Below are positions 42,944 to 51,446 of a stretch of DNA of 64,000 nucleotides, piece by piece. Position 1 is the stretch's first letter; each line of letters begins with the position of its first letter. The notes under the pieces are model-generated. The model did no database searches and was not told where the DNA came from. It worked only from the letters and a program-made list of their open reading frames with translations. This DNA comes from Burkholderiales bacterium. Its GTDB lineage: Bacteria > Pseudomonadota > Gammaproteobacteria > Burkholderiales > SG8-41. Made by a program: the position numbers and the translations under genes. Where the stretch lies: contig JAUXMZ010000069.1 of NCBI GenBank assembly GCA_030683105.1, positions 1 through 64,000 on the forward strand. Direction: 5' to 3'.

Positions 42944-44209
42944 ATGCGGCACTGTAACGAATCGGCTCCGAAAATCCAACCCGTGTTGCGCTGGCTGGCC
43001 CTCAGCGCAGCGCTATGGCTTGCGGGCTGCGAAACGCTCGCCCCTACCCCTGTTCCGCCCGTGCCGGCCCCACCCCCGGTGGTGAAACCCGCTCCCCCAG
43101 TGGTAATTCCGGCCCCGCCAACGGTGGTAACGCCGCCCCCCGCCGCCGGCGTCATGCGCCCGGCGTCATGGGCCGATCTGCCTGACTGGCGCGAGGACAA
43201 TCCAGCGCTGGCCTGGGATGCGTTTCTCGTCAGTTGCAGCACGCTCAAAAACCGGGACCACTGGCGCGACATTTGTACCGTCGCGCTGCAAATCAGCACA
43301 CCCGACCGCGACGCTGCGCGCCGTTTTTTTGAACTCAACTTCACGCCCTATCAGCTGATCAATCCCGAAGGCAACGGCGAGGGGCTGATTACCGGCTATT
43401 ACGAACCCCTGCTGCGCGGCAGCCGCAAGCCCTCGAAAATTTATCGCTATCCGGTCTATGCCGTGCCCGAAGACCTGCTGGTCGTCGATCTCGCCGAACT
43501 GTATCCCGAGCTCAAAGGCATGCGTCTGCGCGGCCGGCTGGAAGGGCGGCGTATCGTGCCCTACTTCGACCGCGCGCAAATCGCGGACGGCAAGGCCGCG
43601 GTGCGGGGCAAGGAGCTGGTCTGGGTCGACGATCCGATCGATCTGTTCTTCCTGCAAATCCAGGGCTCGGGCCGTGTCCAGCTCGACAATGGCGACACCC
43701 TGCGTCTGGGTTATGCCGATCAAAACGGCCATCCCTACCGGTCCATCGGCCGCTGGCTGGTCGAGCGCGGGGAACTGCAGCTCGAGAAAGCCTCCATGCA
43801 GGGCATCAAGGCGTGGGCACGGCAGAATCCGGCGCAACTCGCCGAGTTGTTGAACCATAACGCGAGTTATGTCTTTTTTCGCGAATTGCCTGCCGGGTTA
43901 CCGGGTCCGCTGGGCGCGCTTGGCGTGCCGCTGACCGCGCAACGCAGCGTGGCCATAGACTCGCGGTATGTGCCGCTGGGCGCGCCGGTGTTCCTCGCGA
44001 CGACCTGGCCTAATTCGAGCCGCCCGCTTAACCGCCTGATGCTGGCCCAGGACACCGGCGGCGCCATCCGCGGCGTCGTGCGCGCGGATTTCTTCTGGGG
44101 TTTCGGCGAGGAGGCTGCGCGCGAAGCGGGACGCATGAAACAACTCCTGCGCATGTGGGTATTGCTGCCCAACGCCTATCCGGTTGCCCCTGGGGATGTC
44201 GTCCGTTAG
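42944..44209 (+). CDS. mltA: Membrane-bound lytic murein transglycosylase A
   Basis: The lipoprotein (421 residues from ATG 42944) has a signal peptide ending in the lipobox LAGC, a Pro/Val-rich linker, then the MltA domain (YQLINPEGNGEGLITGYYEP, DDPIDLFFLQIQGSGRVQL) and the C-terminal 3D domain (AQDTGGAIRGVVRADFFWGF, with the catalytic Asp region). It cleaves peptidoglycan to 1,6-anhydro-muropeptides, the substrate source for AnmK encoded in this window. ATG 42905 is an alternative start. Its stop overlaps that of the convergent TonB-like gene. Confidence 0.93.
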   Translation: MRHCNESAPKIQPVLRWLALSAALWLAGCETLAPTPVPPVPAPPPVVKPAPPVVIPAPPTVVTPPPAAGVMRPASWADLPDWREDNPALAWDAFLVSCSTLKNRDHWRDICTVALQISTPDRDAARRFFELNFTPYQLINPEGNGEGLITGYYEPLLRGSRKPSKIYRYPVYAVPEDLLVVDLAELYPELKGMRLRGRLEGRRIVPYFDRAQIADGKAAVRGKELVWVDDPIDLFFLQIQGSGRVQLDNGDTLRLGYADQNGHPYRSIGRWLVERGELQLEKASMQGIKAWARQNPAQLAELLNHNASYVFFRELPAGLPGPLGALGVPLTAQRSVAIDSRYVPLGAPVFLATTWPNSSRPLNRLMLAQDTGGAIRGVVRADFFWGFGEEAAREAGRMKQLLRMWVLLPNAYPVAPGDVVR

Positions 44210-44919
44210 GGCCTGCCTTCGGTATCGTCTGGCCGGTAATCGACACTGATCAGCACCCGGCTTTTCACGGCGCGGCCGTCTTTGCGTGCAGGCGAAAAGC
44301 GCGCGTCCGAAAACGCGGTGCGTACCGAATTTTCGAAAAACCGGGCTGACCCGGCCTCGACAATCGAGAGCTCGCGCACCCCACCTGTTTCATCGATCAG
44401 CACCATCAGCAGCACCCTGCCGCCCGCATAGTCGTAAGCGCCATGTCGCGGATATTCCAGGTTCACCGGCTGCACCAGCACGGGGTAAACATCGAGTTGG
44501 CGCGCCGGGTAATACTCCGGATCGGAAAGCGGCGGCAGTGCGGAAGCAGGGTTGCGTGCAGCCGTCATCACCTGCACGGGCGCTGCCGCAGGTAGCGGCA
44601 GTGTCGCGGCGGTTTCCCGCTCGTTATCGTCGGCCGGCCGGGTACGGGTCAGTGAATCAGTAACACGCCTGACTATCACCATCGCATCGTCCTGCTGCGG
44701 CGGCGGCTCGGCAAGCGAATGCTCCGGGATGTCCAGCCGTGCGGTTATAGTCGACTGACCGCCCGACGGTGCATGTCCGGTCGTACTCACCGTCACCCCA
44801 CCGGCAAGCCCCAGATGAATGAGTACGGAAAAGGTAATTGCAACAGCCAGCCTGACCCGATCCCGCGGCACATACCGTGGCGTTGCGAGTTGTACGGTAA
44901 ATCCGGGAAAGGCGGCCAT
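44206..44919 (-). CDS. TonB-like energy transducer
   Basis: The 237-residue protein has one N-terminal membrane helix (AVAITFSVLIHLGLAGGVTV), a Pro/Ala-rich periplasmic stretch (about 70-140) and a C-terminal TonB domain (GRVLLMVLIDETGGVRELSI, ARFSPARKDGRAVKSRVLI). No ExbB/ExbD genes are adjacent, so it may serve a distant system or another envelope function. Confidence 0.85.
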   Translation of the reverse strand: MAAFPGFTVQLATPRYVPRDRVRLAVAITFSVLIHLGLAGGVTVSTTGHAPSGGQSTITARLDIPEHSLAEPPPQQDDAMVIVRRVTDSLTRTRPADDNERETAATLPLPAAAPVQVMTAARNPASALPPLSDPEYYPARQLDVYPVLVQPVNLEYPRHGAYDYAGGRVLLMVLIDETGGVRELSIVEAGSARFFENSVRTAFSDARFSPARKDGRAVKSRVLISVDYRPDDTEGRP

Positions 44920-44975
44920 ACCGCCTGTAACGCCGTACCGCGCGTGCTGTTGACTCCGGGCGCAGCGCCAAGCGC

Positions 44976-45695
44976 TTACTTCACCGAGTTCAGCGCCTGC
45001 TCGATCTTATCCAGGGGCAGATAGCCCCCGATCTGCTGGCCATTGGCAAGATAAATCGCCGGGGTGCCGCGCACTCCAAACCGCTGCGCGAGCTGAACGG
45101 TTTTCTCTATCGGCGTGTCACAGGTCTTGCTCCCGCCGGGCACCACCCCCTTGCTCAGCAAATCATCCCATGCCTTGCCGCGGTCCTTGGCACACCACAC
45201 CGCCTTGGATTTTTCCACCGAGTCCGGCGGAGAAACGATAGGCAGCAGGAAGGTGTAGATGGTGACGTTGTTCAGCTTGACGAGTTCCTCCTGCAACTTC
45301 TTGCAATAGCCGCAGTTCGGATCCTCGAACGTATAGAGTATGCGCTTGCCGCTGCCCTTGACGCGCTTGATGGCAAGGTCCTGCGATTTAGCCAGGGTTT
45401 GTGTGGCAAGCTGTGCCTCGCGTTCCGCCGTCAGATTGCGCAACTCGGGTGTCTTCGAATCGAACAGCACGCCGCGCAACACGTAGTTGACCTTTTCATC
45501 GACATAGAAAATCTGGCCCTGGGCCACGACTTCCCAGATGCCCGCAATTGGCGACTTCGCCACGCTTTCCACGGGCATTTCGGCGAATTTTGACTGGAAC
45601 GCCTGGCGTATAGCGTTCTCGTTAGCACCGGCAGCCGGGGAAAACACCACCGCGGCAGTCAATAAGCAGATCGTGAAGATTCGAAACATGGTCAT
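44976..45695 (-). CDS. dsbC: Thiol:disulfide interchange protein DsbC
   Basis: The 239-residue periplasmic isomerase has a signal peptide (FRIFTICLLTAAVVFSPAAG, cleavage near 24), an N-terminal dimerisation domain (SPIAGIWEVVAQGQIFYVDE) and a thioredoxin domain with CGYC (in EDPNCGYCKKL) and the cis-Pro loop RGTPAIYLANGQ. It reshuffles wrong disulfides. It is 30 bp after the ubiquinone hydroxylase gene. Confidence 0.95.
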   Translation of the reverse strand: MTMFRIFTICLLTAAVVFSPAAGANENAIRQAFQSKFAEMPVESVAKSPIAGIWEVVAQGQIFYVDEKVNYVLRGVLFDSKTPELRNLTAEREAQLATQTLAKSQDLAIKRVKGSGKRILYTFEDPNCGYCKKLQEELVKLNNVTIYTFLLPIVSPPDSVEKSKAVWCAKDRGKAWDDLLSKGVVPGGSKTCDTPIEKTVQLAQRFGVRGTPAIYLANGQQIGGYLPLDKIEQALNSVK

Positions 45696-45725
45696 CCTTA
45701 GGTTAAATAAATAATGTGGAAAATG

Positions 45726-46898
45726 TCACGACACCGCCTGTTGCACTAACAGGCGCTTGAGCTGCGGTTGACTGTTGACCAACTCAAGCCCCAGATTGCG
45801 CGCCCTGGATAACCAGACCGCGTCGTAGTTGAAAAGTTTCTGCAACGCATCGGTAGTAAGTTGCAGCGTTACGATGTCCTCTTTGCGCGCCCGCTCGTAA
45901 CGCCGCAGCAGCGCGTAGTCGCCGCAATCGCCTTGCGCCCCGCGCTCGAGCAGGACTGCCGCAAGCTCGCGCGCATCACGTAAGCCAAGATTGACGCCCT
46001 GCCCGGCCAACGGGTGGACATTATGCGCGGCGTCCCCTACCAGCGCAATCCTGGATTTAACAATATTTTCAACGCGTTGCAATCTGAGCGGGAAAGCTGC
46101 CGGCGCCGTGATGAGTTCCAGCCTGCCGAGCGCGCCACCGCTTGCGGCTTTAACTTCATCTGCGAGCGCCGCAGGCGTCAGCGCCAGCAATTCGCGGCCA
46201 TGCGACTCGGGCGTCGACCACACCATGGATACACGGCGCTCTGGCAGCGGCAGCAGCGCCAGGATGCCGTCGCGCAGGAACCACTGATACGCGATGCCGC
46301 GATGCGCCAGCTCGGTTGAAAAATTGGCAACCACGCCCAGGTGGCCATAGTCGCGCGGCGTAATGTCTATGCCGGCCTGGCTACGCAGCCATGACTCACC
46401 GCCATCAGCACCCACGGTCAGTTTTGCGTCCAGTGCCATGCCATCATCAAGCAACAACCGCGCACCGCGGTCATCCCATTCGACGGAAGCGCAACGCGCC
46501 GGGCTGAATACGTTCACGTGCTCTGCGCGCTGCAGACAGTGCCACAGCGCGATGTGGAGCAGGCGGTTCTCGGCAATGAACGCCAGTTCGCGCAGGCCGG
46601 CATCATATGCACTGAAATCGAGGCGCGAATGCGCGTCATCGCCGCAGACCTGCATAGCCTCGACCCGCGTGACGCGATCCTGCGGCACGCCCTGCCATGC
46701 GCCGCAACGCTCCAGAAACGCAGCACTGCCGGGGCTGATCGCGTAAACGCGACTGTCCCATGAGCCATCGTCAGGGACGGACTGCGGCGGGCGCGGTTCG
46801 ATTACGGCGACGCTCAACCCCGCGGGCTTGAGCGCCAGCGCGAGGCTGGCGCCAACCAGGCCACCGCCGACGATGATGACATCGAATGAATGTGACAT
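45726..46898 (-). CDS. UbiH/UbiF/VisC-family FAD hydroxylase (ubiquinone synthesis)
   Basis: The 390-residue flavoprotein monooxygenase has the FAD loop VIIVGGGLVGASLALALK, the DG motif LTVGADGGESWLRSQAGI and the GDAAHNVHPLAGQGVNLGLR block of UbiH-type hydroxylases. It should act on a ring position of the ubiquinone precursor; which one cannot be told. Coq7 in this window does another step. The 320-bp gap to the tRNA has no gene I can support. Confidence 0.92.
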   Translation of the reverse strand: MSHSFDVIIVGGGLVGASLALALKPAGLSVAVIEPRPPQSVPDDGSWDSRVYAISPGSAAFLERCGAWQGVPQDRVTRVEAMQVCGDDAHSRLDFSAYDAGLRELAFIAENRLLHIALWHCLQRAEHVNVFSPARCASVEWDDRGARLLLDDGMALDAKLTVGADGGESWLRSQAGIDITPRDYGHLGVVANFSTELAHRGIAYQWFLRDGILALLPLPERRVSMVWSTPESHGRELLALTPAALADEVKAASGGALGRLELITAPAAFPLRLQRVENIVKSRIALVGDAAHNVHPLAGQGVNLGLRDARELAAVLLERGAQGDCGDYALLRRYERARKEDIVTLQLTTDALQKLFNYDAVWLSRARNLGLELVNSQPQLKRLLVQQAVS

Positions 46899-47219
46899 GC
46901 GGGAATACGATGAATACTGGAAACTGTTGCCGATTATTCGAACCTGTTGGCCAGCGTGCCTATGCCTGGTGATTCCGGATTTTATGGAACCGGCGTCGAG
47001 TTCGAAGCGCAGTCATTTCGCCACCGCTGTTTTCAGCCTTTTTCTGCCTAAGTCTTTATTTCACAATGTGATAACATCAGTGTGGGTTGCCATCAAGATA
47101 ACATTCCCGATCCGGGCGGACAATCACAAACACTGGATTATTAACCTGAATCCGGATAAGACACCAGGCGCATGGCTTGACAAGAATACCCCTCCTAATT
47201 AGACTGCGCCGCTTCCTGT

Positions 47220-47295
47220 GGCGAGTTAGCTCAGCGGTTAGAGCAGCGGAATCATAATCCGTTGGTCCGGGGTTCAAATCCCTGACTCGCCACCA
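47220..47295 (+). tRNA. tRNA with CAU anticodon (elongator Met or Ile2)
   Basis: The cloverleaf is complete: acceptor GGCGAGT/ACTCGCC (47220-47226 with 47285-47291), D arm GCTC/GAGC, anticodon stem GCGGA/TCCGT with loop ATCATAA (anticodon CAT), T arm CGGGG-TTCAAAT-CCCTG and an encoded CCA. CAU can be elongator Met or lysidine-modified Ile2; the GGTTAGAGCAG and TTGGTC parts resemble both, so the identity is open. It is not initiator tRNA (first pair is G-C). Confidence 0.95.
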
Positions 47296-47307
47296 CCTCC
47301 CATTATT

Positions 47308-47349
47308 CATTACTATATGGTCAGCGCTCATTACTATATGGTCAGCGCT
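47308..47349. repeat. Perfect 21-bp tandem duplication after the tRNA
   Basis: The 21-base unit starting CATTACTATATGGTCAGCGC is present twice with no mismatch (47308-47328, 47329-47349), 13 bases beyond the tRNA CCA. It may be a replication-slippage product or a paired protein site near the promoter of the next gene. Confidence 0.9.
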
Positions 47350-47420
47350 ACACGGCGACCCGCGGACTATACTCGGCATAACCATTGAAGTATTTGATTA
47401 CATTATGTTATCGTGAACCA

Positions 47421-47750
47421 ATGCGAATAGGGATCGCCGCTATTGCTTTGGGTCTGGCGCTGGCCGCTCCCGGCCACGCCCAGATGTCGCGCGCGTTTCC
47501 GGCGAACGGCAAGCTCGGCGAGCTGACGGGCCAGCAACATCCGTTGCCTATGGTACAGATCGACCGGGCTGTCGTCCGGCTTGCGCCGGGAGCGCGGATC
47601 GTCGATCAGAACAACCGCAGCATAGTGCATGGCGCCCTGCCGGACTACGCCCAGGTGCTGTATGTGCTCGACATCAGCGGCGATATTTCGCGCATCATCA
47701 TCCTGACGCCCGAGGAAGTGGCCCGCGTCCAGCAAACCATCCGGCCTTGA
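47421..47750 (+). CDS. Small exported protein of unknown function upstream of miaB
   Basis: The 109-residue product starts with a signal peptide ([20 protein letters not shown], cleavage near 21). The mature part contains [20 protein letters not shown] and ends in a hydrophobic beta-like stretch ([16 protein letters not shown]). I do not recognise the family. It ends four bases before miaB, so it may be co-transcribed. Length and a clear signal peptide make it likely real. Confidence 0.75.
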   Translation: MRIGIAAIALGLALAAPGHAQMSRAFPANGKLGELTGQQHPLPMVQIDRAVVRLAPGARIVDQNNRSIVHGALPDYAQVLYVLDISGDISRIIILTPEEVARVQQTIRP

Positions 47751-47754
47751 AGCC

Positions 47755-49098
47755 GTGAGCAAGAAAGTCTATATCAAGACCTTCGGCTGCCAGATGAACG
47801 AGTACGACTCGGGCAAGATGGCCGGCGTGTTGCGTTCGGCGCGCGACATGGAAACAACCGAAGACCCCGCCGCGGCCGACCTGATCCTGTTCAATACCTG
47901 CTCGGTGCGCGAAAAAGCCCAGGAAAAAGTGTTTCATGACCTGGGGCGGATCAGACACCTCAAACACGCTAATCCCCGGATGCTGATCGGTGTTGGCGGC
48001 TGTGTCGCCAGCCAGGAAGGGGCGGCGATCGTCGCGCGCGCACCGTTCGTCGACCTGGTGTTCGGACCGCAGACGCTGCACCGCCTGCCGCAGATGATAG
48101 AGGCGCGCCTGGCCAGCGGCAAACCGCAGGTCGATATCTCGTTCCCCGAGATTGAAAAGTTCGATGCGCTGCCGCCGACGCGCGCCGGCAGCGCCACCGC
48201 GGTCATGTCCATCATGGAAGGCTGCAGCAAATACTGCACGTTCTGCGTCGTGCCCTACACCCGCGGCGAGGAAATATCGCGCCCGTTCGACGACGTTCTG
48301 ACCGAGGCCGCCGAATTTGCCGAACAGGGCGCGAAGGAAATCACGCTGCTCGGACAAAACGTCAATGCCTACCGCGGCGCAATGGCGCAGGGGGAAACCG
48401 CTGATTTTGCCCTGCTGCTCGAATACATCGCCGAAATTCCCGGCATCGAGCGCATCCGCTACTCGACTTCCCACCCCAGGGAATTTACCCAGCGCCTGAT
48501 CGATGCCCATGACCGTATCCCCAAGCTTGTCGGACACGTGCACCTGCCGGTCCAGTCCGGCTCGGACCGCATACTGGCGGCGATGAAGCGCGGCTACACG
48601 GCACTCGAGTATAAGGCCATCATCCGCCGCCTGCGCGAGAAGCGCCCCGACATCTCGATCACGTCGGACTTTATCGTCGGCTTCCCGGGAGAAACTGACG
48701 CCGATTTCGCCGCAACGATGCGGCTGATCGATGAGATCGGCTTTGACACGAGTTTCAGTTTTCTTTACAGCCGCCGGCCAGGCACGCCGGCCGCAGAACT
48801 CGCCGACGACACCCCGCTCACCGTCAAGCAGGAACGGCTGCAGCGCCTGCAGACGCGCATCAAGGAACAGGCAGCCGCCATCAGCCGCAACATGGTAAGC
48901 ACGCGCCAGCGCGCGCTGGTCGATGGCGTGTCGAAAAAAAATGCCGGGGAACTCGCAGGCCGCACCGACAATAACCGCGTGGTCAATTTCAGCGGGCCGC
49001 ACCGGCTCATCGGTCAGTTTGTCGATGTGACGATCACGTCGGCACAGCCGAATTCACTGCGCGGCGAAGCGCTCATTTTAGAGCCCCAGATCTCATGA
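47755..49098 (+). CDS. miaB: tRNA-2-methylthio-N6-dimethylallyladenosine synthase
   Basis: The 447-residue radical-SAM methylthiotransferase has the N-terminal cluster domain ([38 protein letters not shown]), the radical-SAM motif [17 protein letters not shown] (C157, C161, C164) and a C-terminal TRAM domain. It modifies A37 of tRNAs that read UNN codons. The start is GTG 47755. Its stop overlaps the ATG of the PhoH-like gene. Confidence 0.97.
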   Translation: MSKKVYIKTFGCQMNEYDSGKMAGVLRSARDMETTEDPAAADLILFNTCSVREKAQEKVFHDLGRIRHLKHANPRMLIGVGGCVASQEGAAIVARAPFVDLVFGPQTLHRLPQMIEARLASGKPQVDISFPEIEKFDALPPTRAGSATAVMSIMEGCSKYCTFCVVPYTRGEEISRPFDDVLTEAAEFAEQGAKEITLLGQNVNAYRGAMAQGETADFALLLEYIAEIPGIERIRYSTSHPREFTQRLIDAHDRIPKLVGHVHLPVQSGSDRILAAMKRGYTALEYKAIIRRLREKRPDISITSDFIVGFPGETDADFAATMRLIDEIGFDTSFSFLYSRRPGTPAAELADDTPLTVKQERLQRLQTRIKEQAAAISRNMVSTRQRALVDGVSKKNAGELAGRTDNNRVVNFSGPHRLIGQFVDVTITSAQPNSLRGEALILEPQIS

Positions 49099-50075
49099 AA
49101 CCGGTCGAAATCGCATTTACGCCGATCGACAACCTGCGCCTTGCCAACCTCTGCGGCGCGCTGGACGAGAACCTGCGCCAGATCGAGATCGCTCTCGATG
49201 TCAGCATCGCGCGGCACGGCGAGCGCTTTGCGCTGACCGGAAAACCGGAACAGGCGAGAATTGCCGCCAAGGCATTACAAGGCTTTTATCAGAAGTCAGA
49301 CAACATCCTGACCCTGGAAGATGTCCAACTCGGCGTGCTTGAGGCGGCCAATCCGCGGCCCGCCGCGGGAGCAGCCGATACGCCCGTACTCCTCACGCGG
49401 CGCCAGGATCTGCACGGCCGCACGCCGCGCCAGGTCCAGTATTTGCACAATATCCAGACTCACGACATCACGTTCAGCATCGGTCCGGCCGGCACCGGCA
49501 AGACCTATCTTGCGGTCGCCTGCGCCGTCGATGCCCTGGAGCGCGACAGCGTCAAGCGCATCGTGCTGGTGCGGCCCGCGGTCGAGGCCGGGGAACGCCT
49601 GGGCTTCCTGCCCGGAGACATGGCTCAGAAGGTCGATCCCTATCTGCGGCCGCTTTACGATGCACTGTATGACCTGATGGGCTTCGACAAGGTCACCAAG
49701 ATGTTCGAGCGCAGCGCGATAGAGGTTGCACCGCTGGCCTTCATGCGCGGCCGCACGCTCAATCATTCGTTCGTGATCCTCGACGAAGCGCAGAACACCA
49801 CCCCCGAACAGATGAAAATGTTTCTGACCCGCATCGGCTTCGGCAGCAAGGCGGTGATCACCGGCGATATCACCCAGATTGACCTGCAGCGGGGCCAGAA
49901 AAGCGGCCTGATCGAGGCGCGAGAGGTGCTGAGCAAAGTGCGCGGCATCGTCTTCTCTTACTTCGAAAGCGAGGACGTGGTGCGACACCCGCTGGTGCAG
50001 CGCATCGTCAATGCCTACGAAAGCCATGTGTTCAGCGCGCCGAAGACCGCAACCGGCAGAGGGAAAAAACCGTGA
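49095..50075 (+). CDS. ybeZ: PhoH-like ATPase YbeZ
   Basis: The 326-residue protein has a KH-like N-terminus and a PhoH ATPase with Walker [12 protein letters not shown] (about 130-140), [40 protein letters not shown] (Walker B) and [18 protein letters not shown]. YbeZ works with the ribonuclease YbeY in 16S rRNA maturation and ribosome quality control. Start and stop overlap miaB (ATGA) and ybeY (GTGA), so the three are translationally coupled. Confidence 0.96.
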   Translation: MKPVEIAFTPIDNLRLANLCGALDENLRQIEIALDVSIARHGERFALTGKPEQARIAAKALQGFYQKSDNILTLEDVQLGVLEAANPRPAAGAADTPVLLTRRQDLHGRTPRQVQYLHNIQTHDITFSIGPAGTGKTYLAVACAVDALERDSVKRIVLVRPAVEAGERLGFLPGDMAQKVDPYLRPLYDALYDLMGFDKVTKMFERSAIEVAPLAFMRGRTLNHSFVILDEAQNTTPEQMKMFLTRIGFGSKAVITGDITQIDLQRGQKSGLIEAREVLSKVRGIVFSYFESEDVVRHPLVQRIVNAYESHVFSAPKTATGRGKKP

Positions 50076-50557
50076 CCGCCGCGAACCAGACCCGCAGCCC
50101 GCGGCTTGCGCTCAGCGTGCAGCATGGCATTGCCGCAAGCAATCTGCCCTCGCGCTTCCAGCTGCGAAAATGGGCGCGCGCAGCACTCGAACATGACGCG
50201 AAGATCGCGGTGCGTATTGTGGGCCAGTCCGAAGGCCGGATGCTGAACCGCAGTTATCGCCACAAGGACTATGCGACCAATGTCCTGACCTTCATATTCC
50301 GGGAGACGCCGCCGTTCGAGGGCGACCTTGCGCTGTGCGCGCCGGTGATTACGCGCGAAGCCCGCGAGCAGGGCAAAAGCGTTGCTGCGCACTACGCGCA
50401 TCTGGTGGTGCACGGCGTGCTGCATCTGCAGGGCTACGGCCACGAAAAAAAATCCGATGCCCGGGTCATGGAAAAGCGGGAATCACAGATCATCACCCAA
50501 TTGGGCTATGCTGATCCTTACGGACGAGAGGCGAGAGGGGTGAGGCGTCAGGCGTAA
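50072..50557 (+). CDS. ybeY: Endoribonuclease YbeY
   Basis: The 161-residue zinc metalloprotein ends with the UPF0054 signature HLVVHGVLHLQGYGHE, whose three His bind zinc; the last usual D of GYDH is G here. It trims the 3' end of 16S rRNA. Start is GTG 50072 in a GTGA overlap with ybeZ. The C-terminal codons run into the period-7 repeat block (50540 on), so the last residues (RGVRRQA) are encoded by the repeat. Confidence 0.94.
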   Translation: MTAANQTRSPRLALSVQHGIAASNLPSRFQLRKWARAALEHDAKIAVRIVGQSEGRMLNRSYRHKDYATNVLTFIFRETPPFEGDLALCAPVITREAREQGKSVAAHYAHLVVHGVLHLQGYGHEKKSDARVMEKRESQIITQLGYADPYGREARGVRRQA

Positions 50558-50606
50558 GGCGTGGATTGCAGCATTACGCCTCACTCCTCACTCTTCACTC
50601 CTCACC
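50540..50606. repeat. Inverted CTCACTC/GTGAGGC heptad block between ybeY and corC
   Basis: GTGAGGCGTCAGGCGTAAGG (50540-50559) faces ATTACGCCTCACTCCTCACT and further heptads (50573-50606). The left arm overlaps the last codons of ybeY and the right arm ends 6 bases before the corC start codon, so the insertion touches both genes. Confidence 0.85.
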
Positions 50607-50611
50607 GATTT

Positions 50612-51442
50612 ATGGACGAACCCAACCACAAACCTTCCCTGCTCGAACGGCTTTCGGCGCTGCTCATGCGCGAGCCCGAGGACCGCGAACAACTGATCGA
50701 GTTGCTGCATTCCTCGTTCGAGCGCAATCTGCTCGACGCCGATGCGCTGGCAATGATCGAGGGCGTGCTGCAGGTTTCGGAAATGCAGGCGCGCGACATC
50801 ATGGTGCCGCGCGCGCAGATGGACGTGATCGATATCGGCGAGTCGCCCGACCAGTTCATCCCGTCGGTGATCCAGACCGCGCACTCGCGTTTTCCCGTCA
50901 TCAGCGAGAACAAGGACGATGTGATCGGCATCCTGCTCGCCAAGGACCTGCTGCGCTACTACGCCGGCGAGGAGGAGTTCAATGTGCGGGAGATGCTGCG
51001 CCCGGCGGTATTCATCCCCGAATCTAAGCCGCTCAACATCCTGCTCAAGGAATTCCGCAAAAACCGCAACCACATCGCCATCGTCGTCGACGAATATGGC
51101 GGGGTCGCCGGCCTGGTCACGATAGAGGACGTGCTCGAACAAATCGTCGGCGATATCGAGGACGAGTACGACTTCGACGACATCGAAGACAATATCATCC
51201 CGGAAAAGAACGGCCAGTTCCGGGTCAAGGCGCTGACCGAAATCAGCGACTTCAACGAGGCTTTCAGCACGCGTTTCAGCGACGAGGAGTTCGATACCAT
51301 AGGCGGGCTGATATTGAACCGCTTCGGGAAAATGCCGAAACGCGGCGAGCAGATCAGCCTCGACAACCTGACTTTCAAGGTCCTGCGTTCCGACAGCCGC
51401 CGGCTGCACCTGCTACAGGTAACAAAAAAAACGGCCAAGTAA
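50612..51442 (+). CDS. corC: CorC/YbeX-like CBS-domain protein
   Basis: The 276-residue protein has two CBS domains (MVPRAQMDVIDIGESPDQFI start; HIAIVVDEYGGVAGLVTIED) and the C-terminal CorC_HlyC transporter-associated domain (FDTIGGLILNRFGKMPKRGE). CorC is tied to Mg/Co efflux; YbeX in this operon position is linked to ribosome metabolism. I start at ATG 50612 (MDEPNHKPSLLERLS); upstream codons are heptad repeats. Confidence 0.94.
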   Translation: MDEPNHKPSLLERLSALLMREPEDREQLIELLHSSFERNLLDADALAMIEGVLQVSEMQARDIMVPRAQMDVIDIGESPDQFIPSVIQTAHSRFPVISENKDDVIGILLAKDLLRYYAGEEEFNVREMLRPAVFIPESKPLNILLKEFRKNRNHIAIVVDEYGGVAGLVTIEDVLEQIVGDIEDEYDFDDIEDNIIPEKNGQFRVKALTEISDFNEAFSTRFSDEEFDTIGGLILNRFGKMPKRGEQISLDNLTFKVLRSDSRRLHLLQVTKKTAK

Positions 51443-51446
51443 AAGG

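Noticed and set aside
46899..47219. A protein gene in the 320 bp before the tRNA
   Set aside because: The only long frame starts inside the antisense of the ubiquinone hydroxylase gene and gives no recognisable or hydrophobic-patterned product.
47220..47349. tRNA as an island integration site with a direct attachment repeat
   Set aside because: No copy of the tRNA 3' end and no integrase is found in the window; the 21-bp repeats do not match the tRNA.
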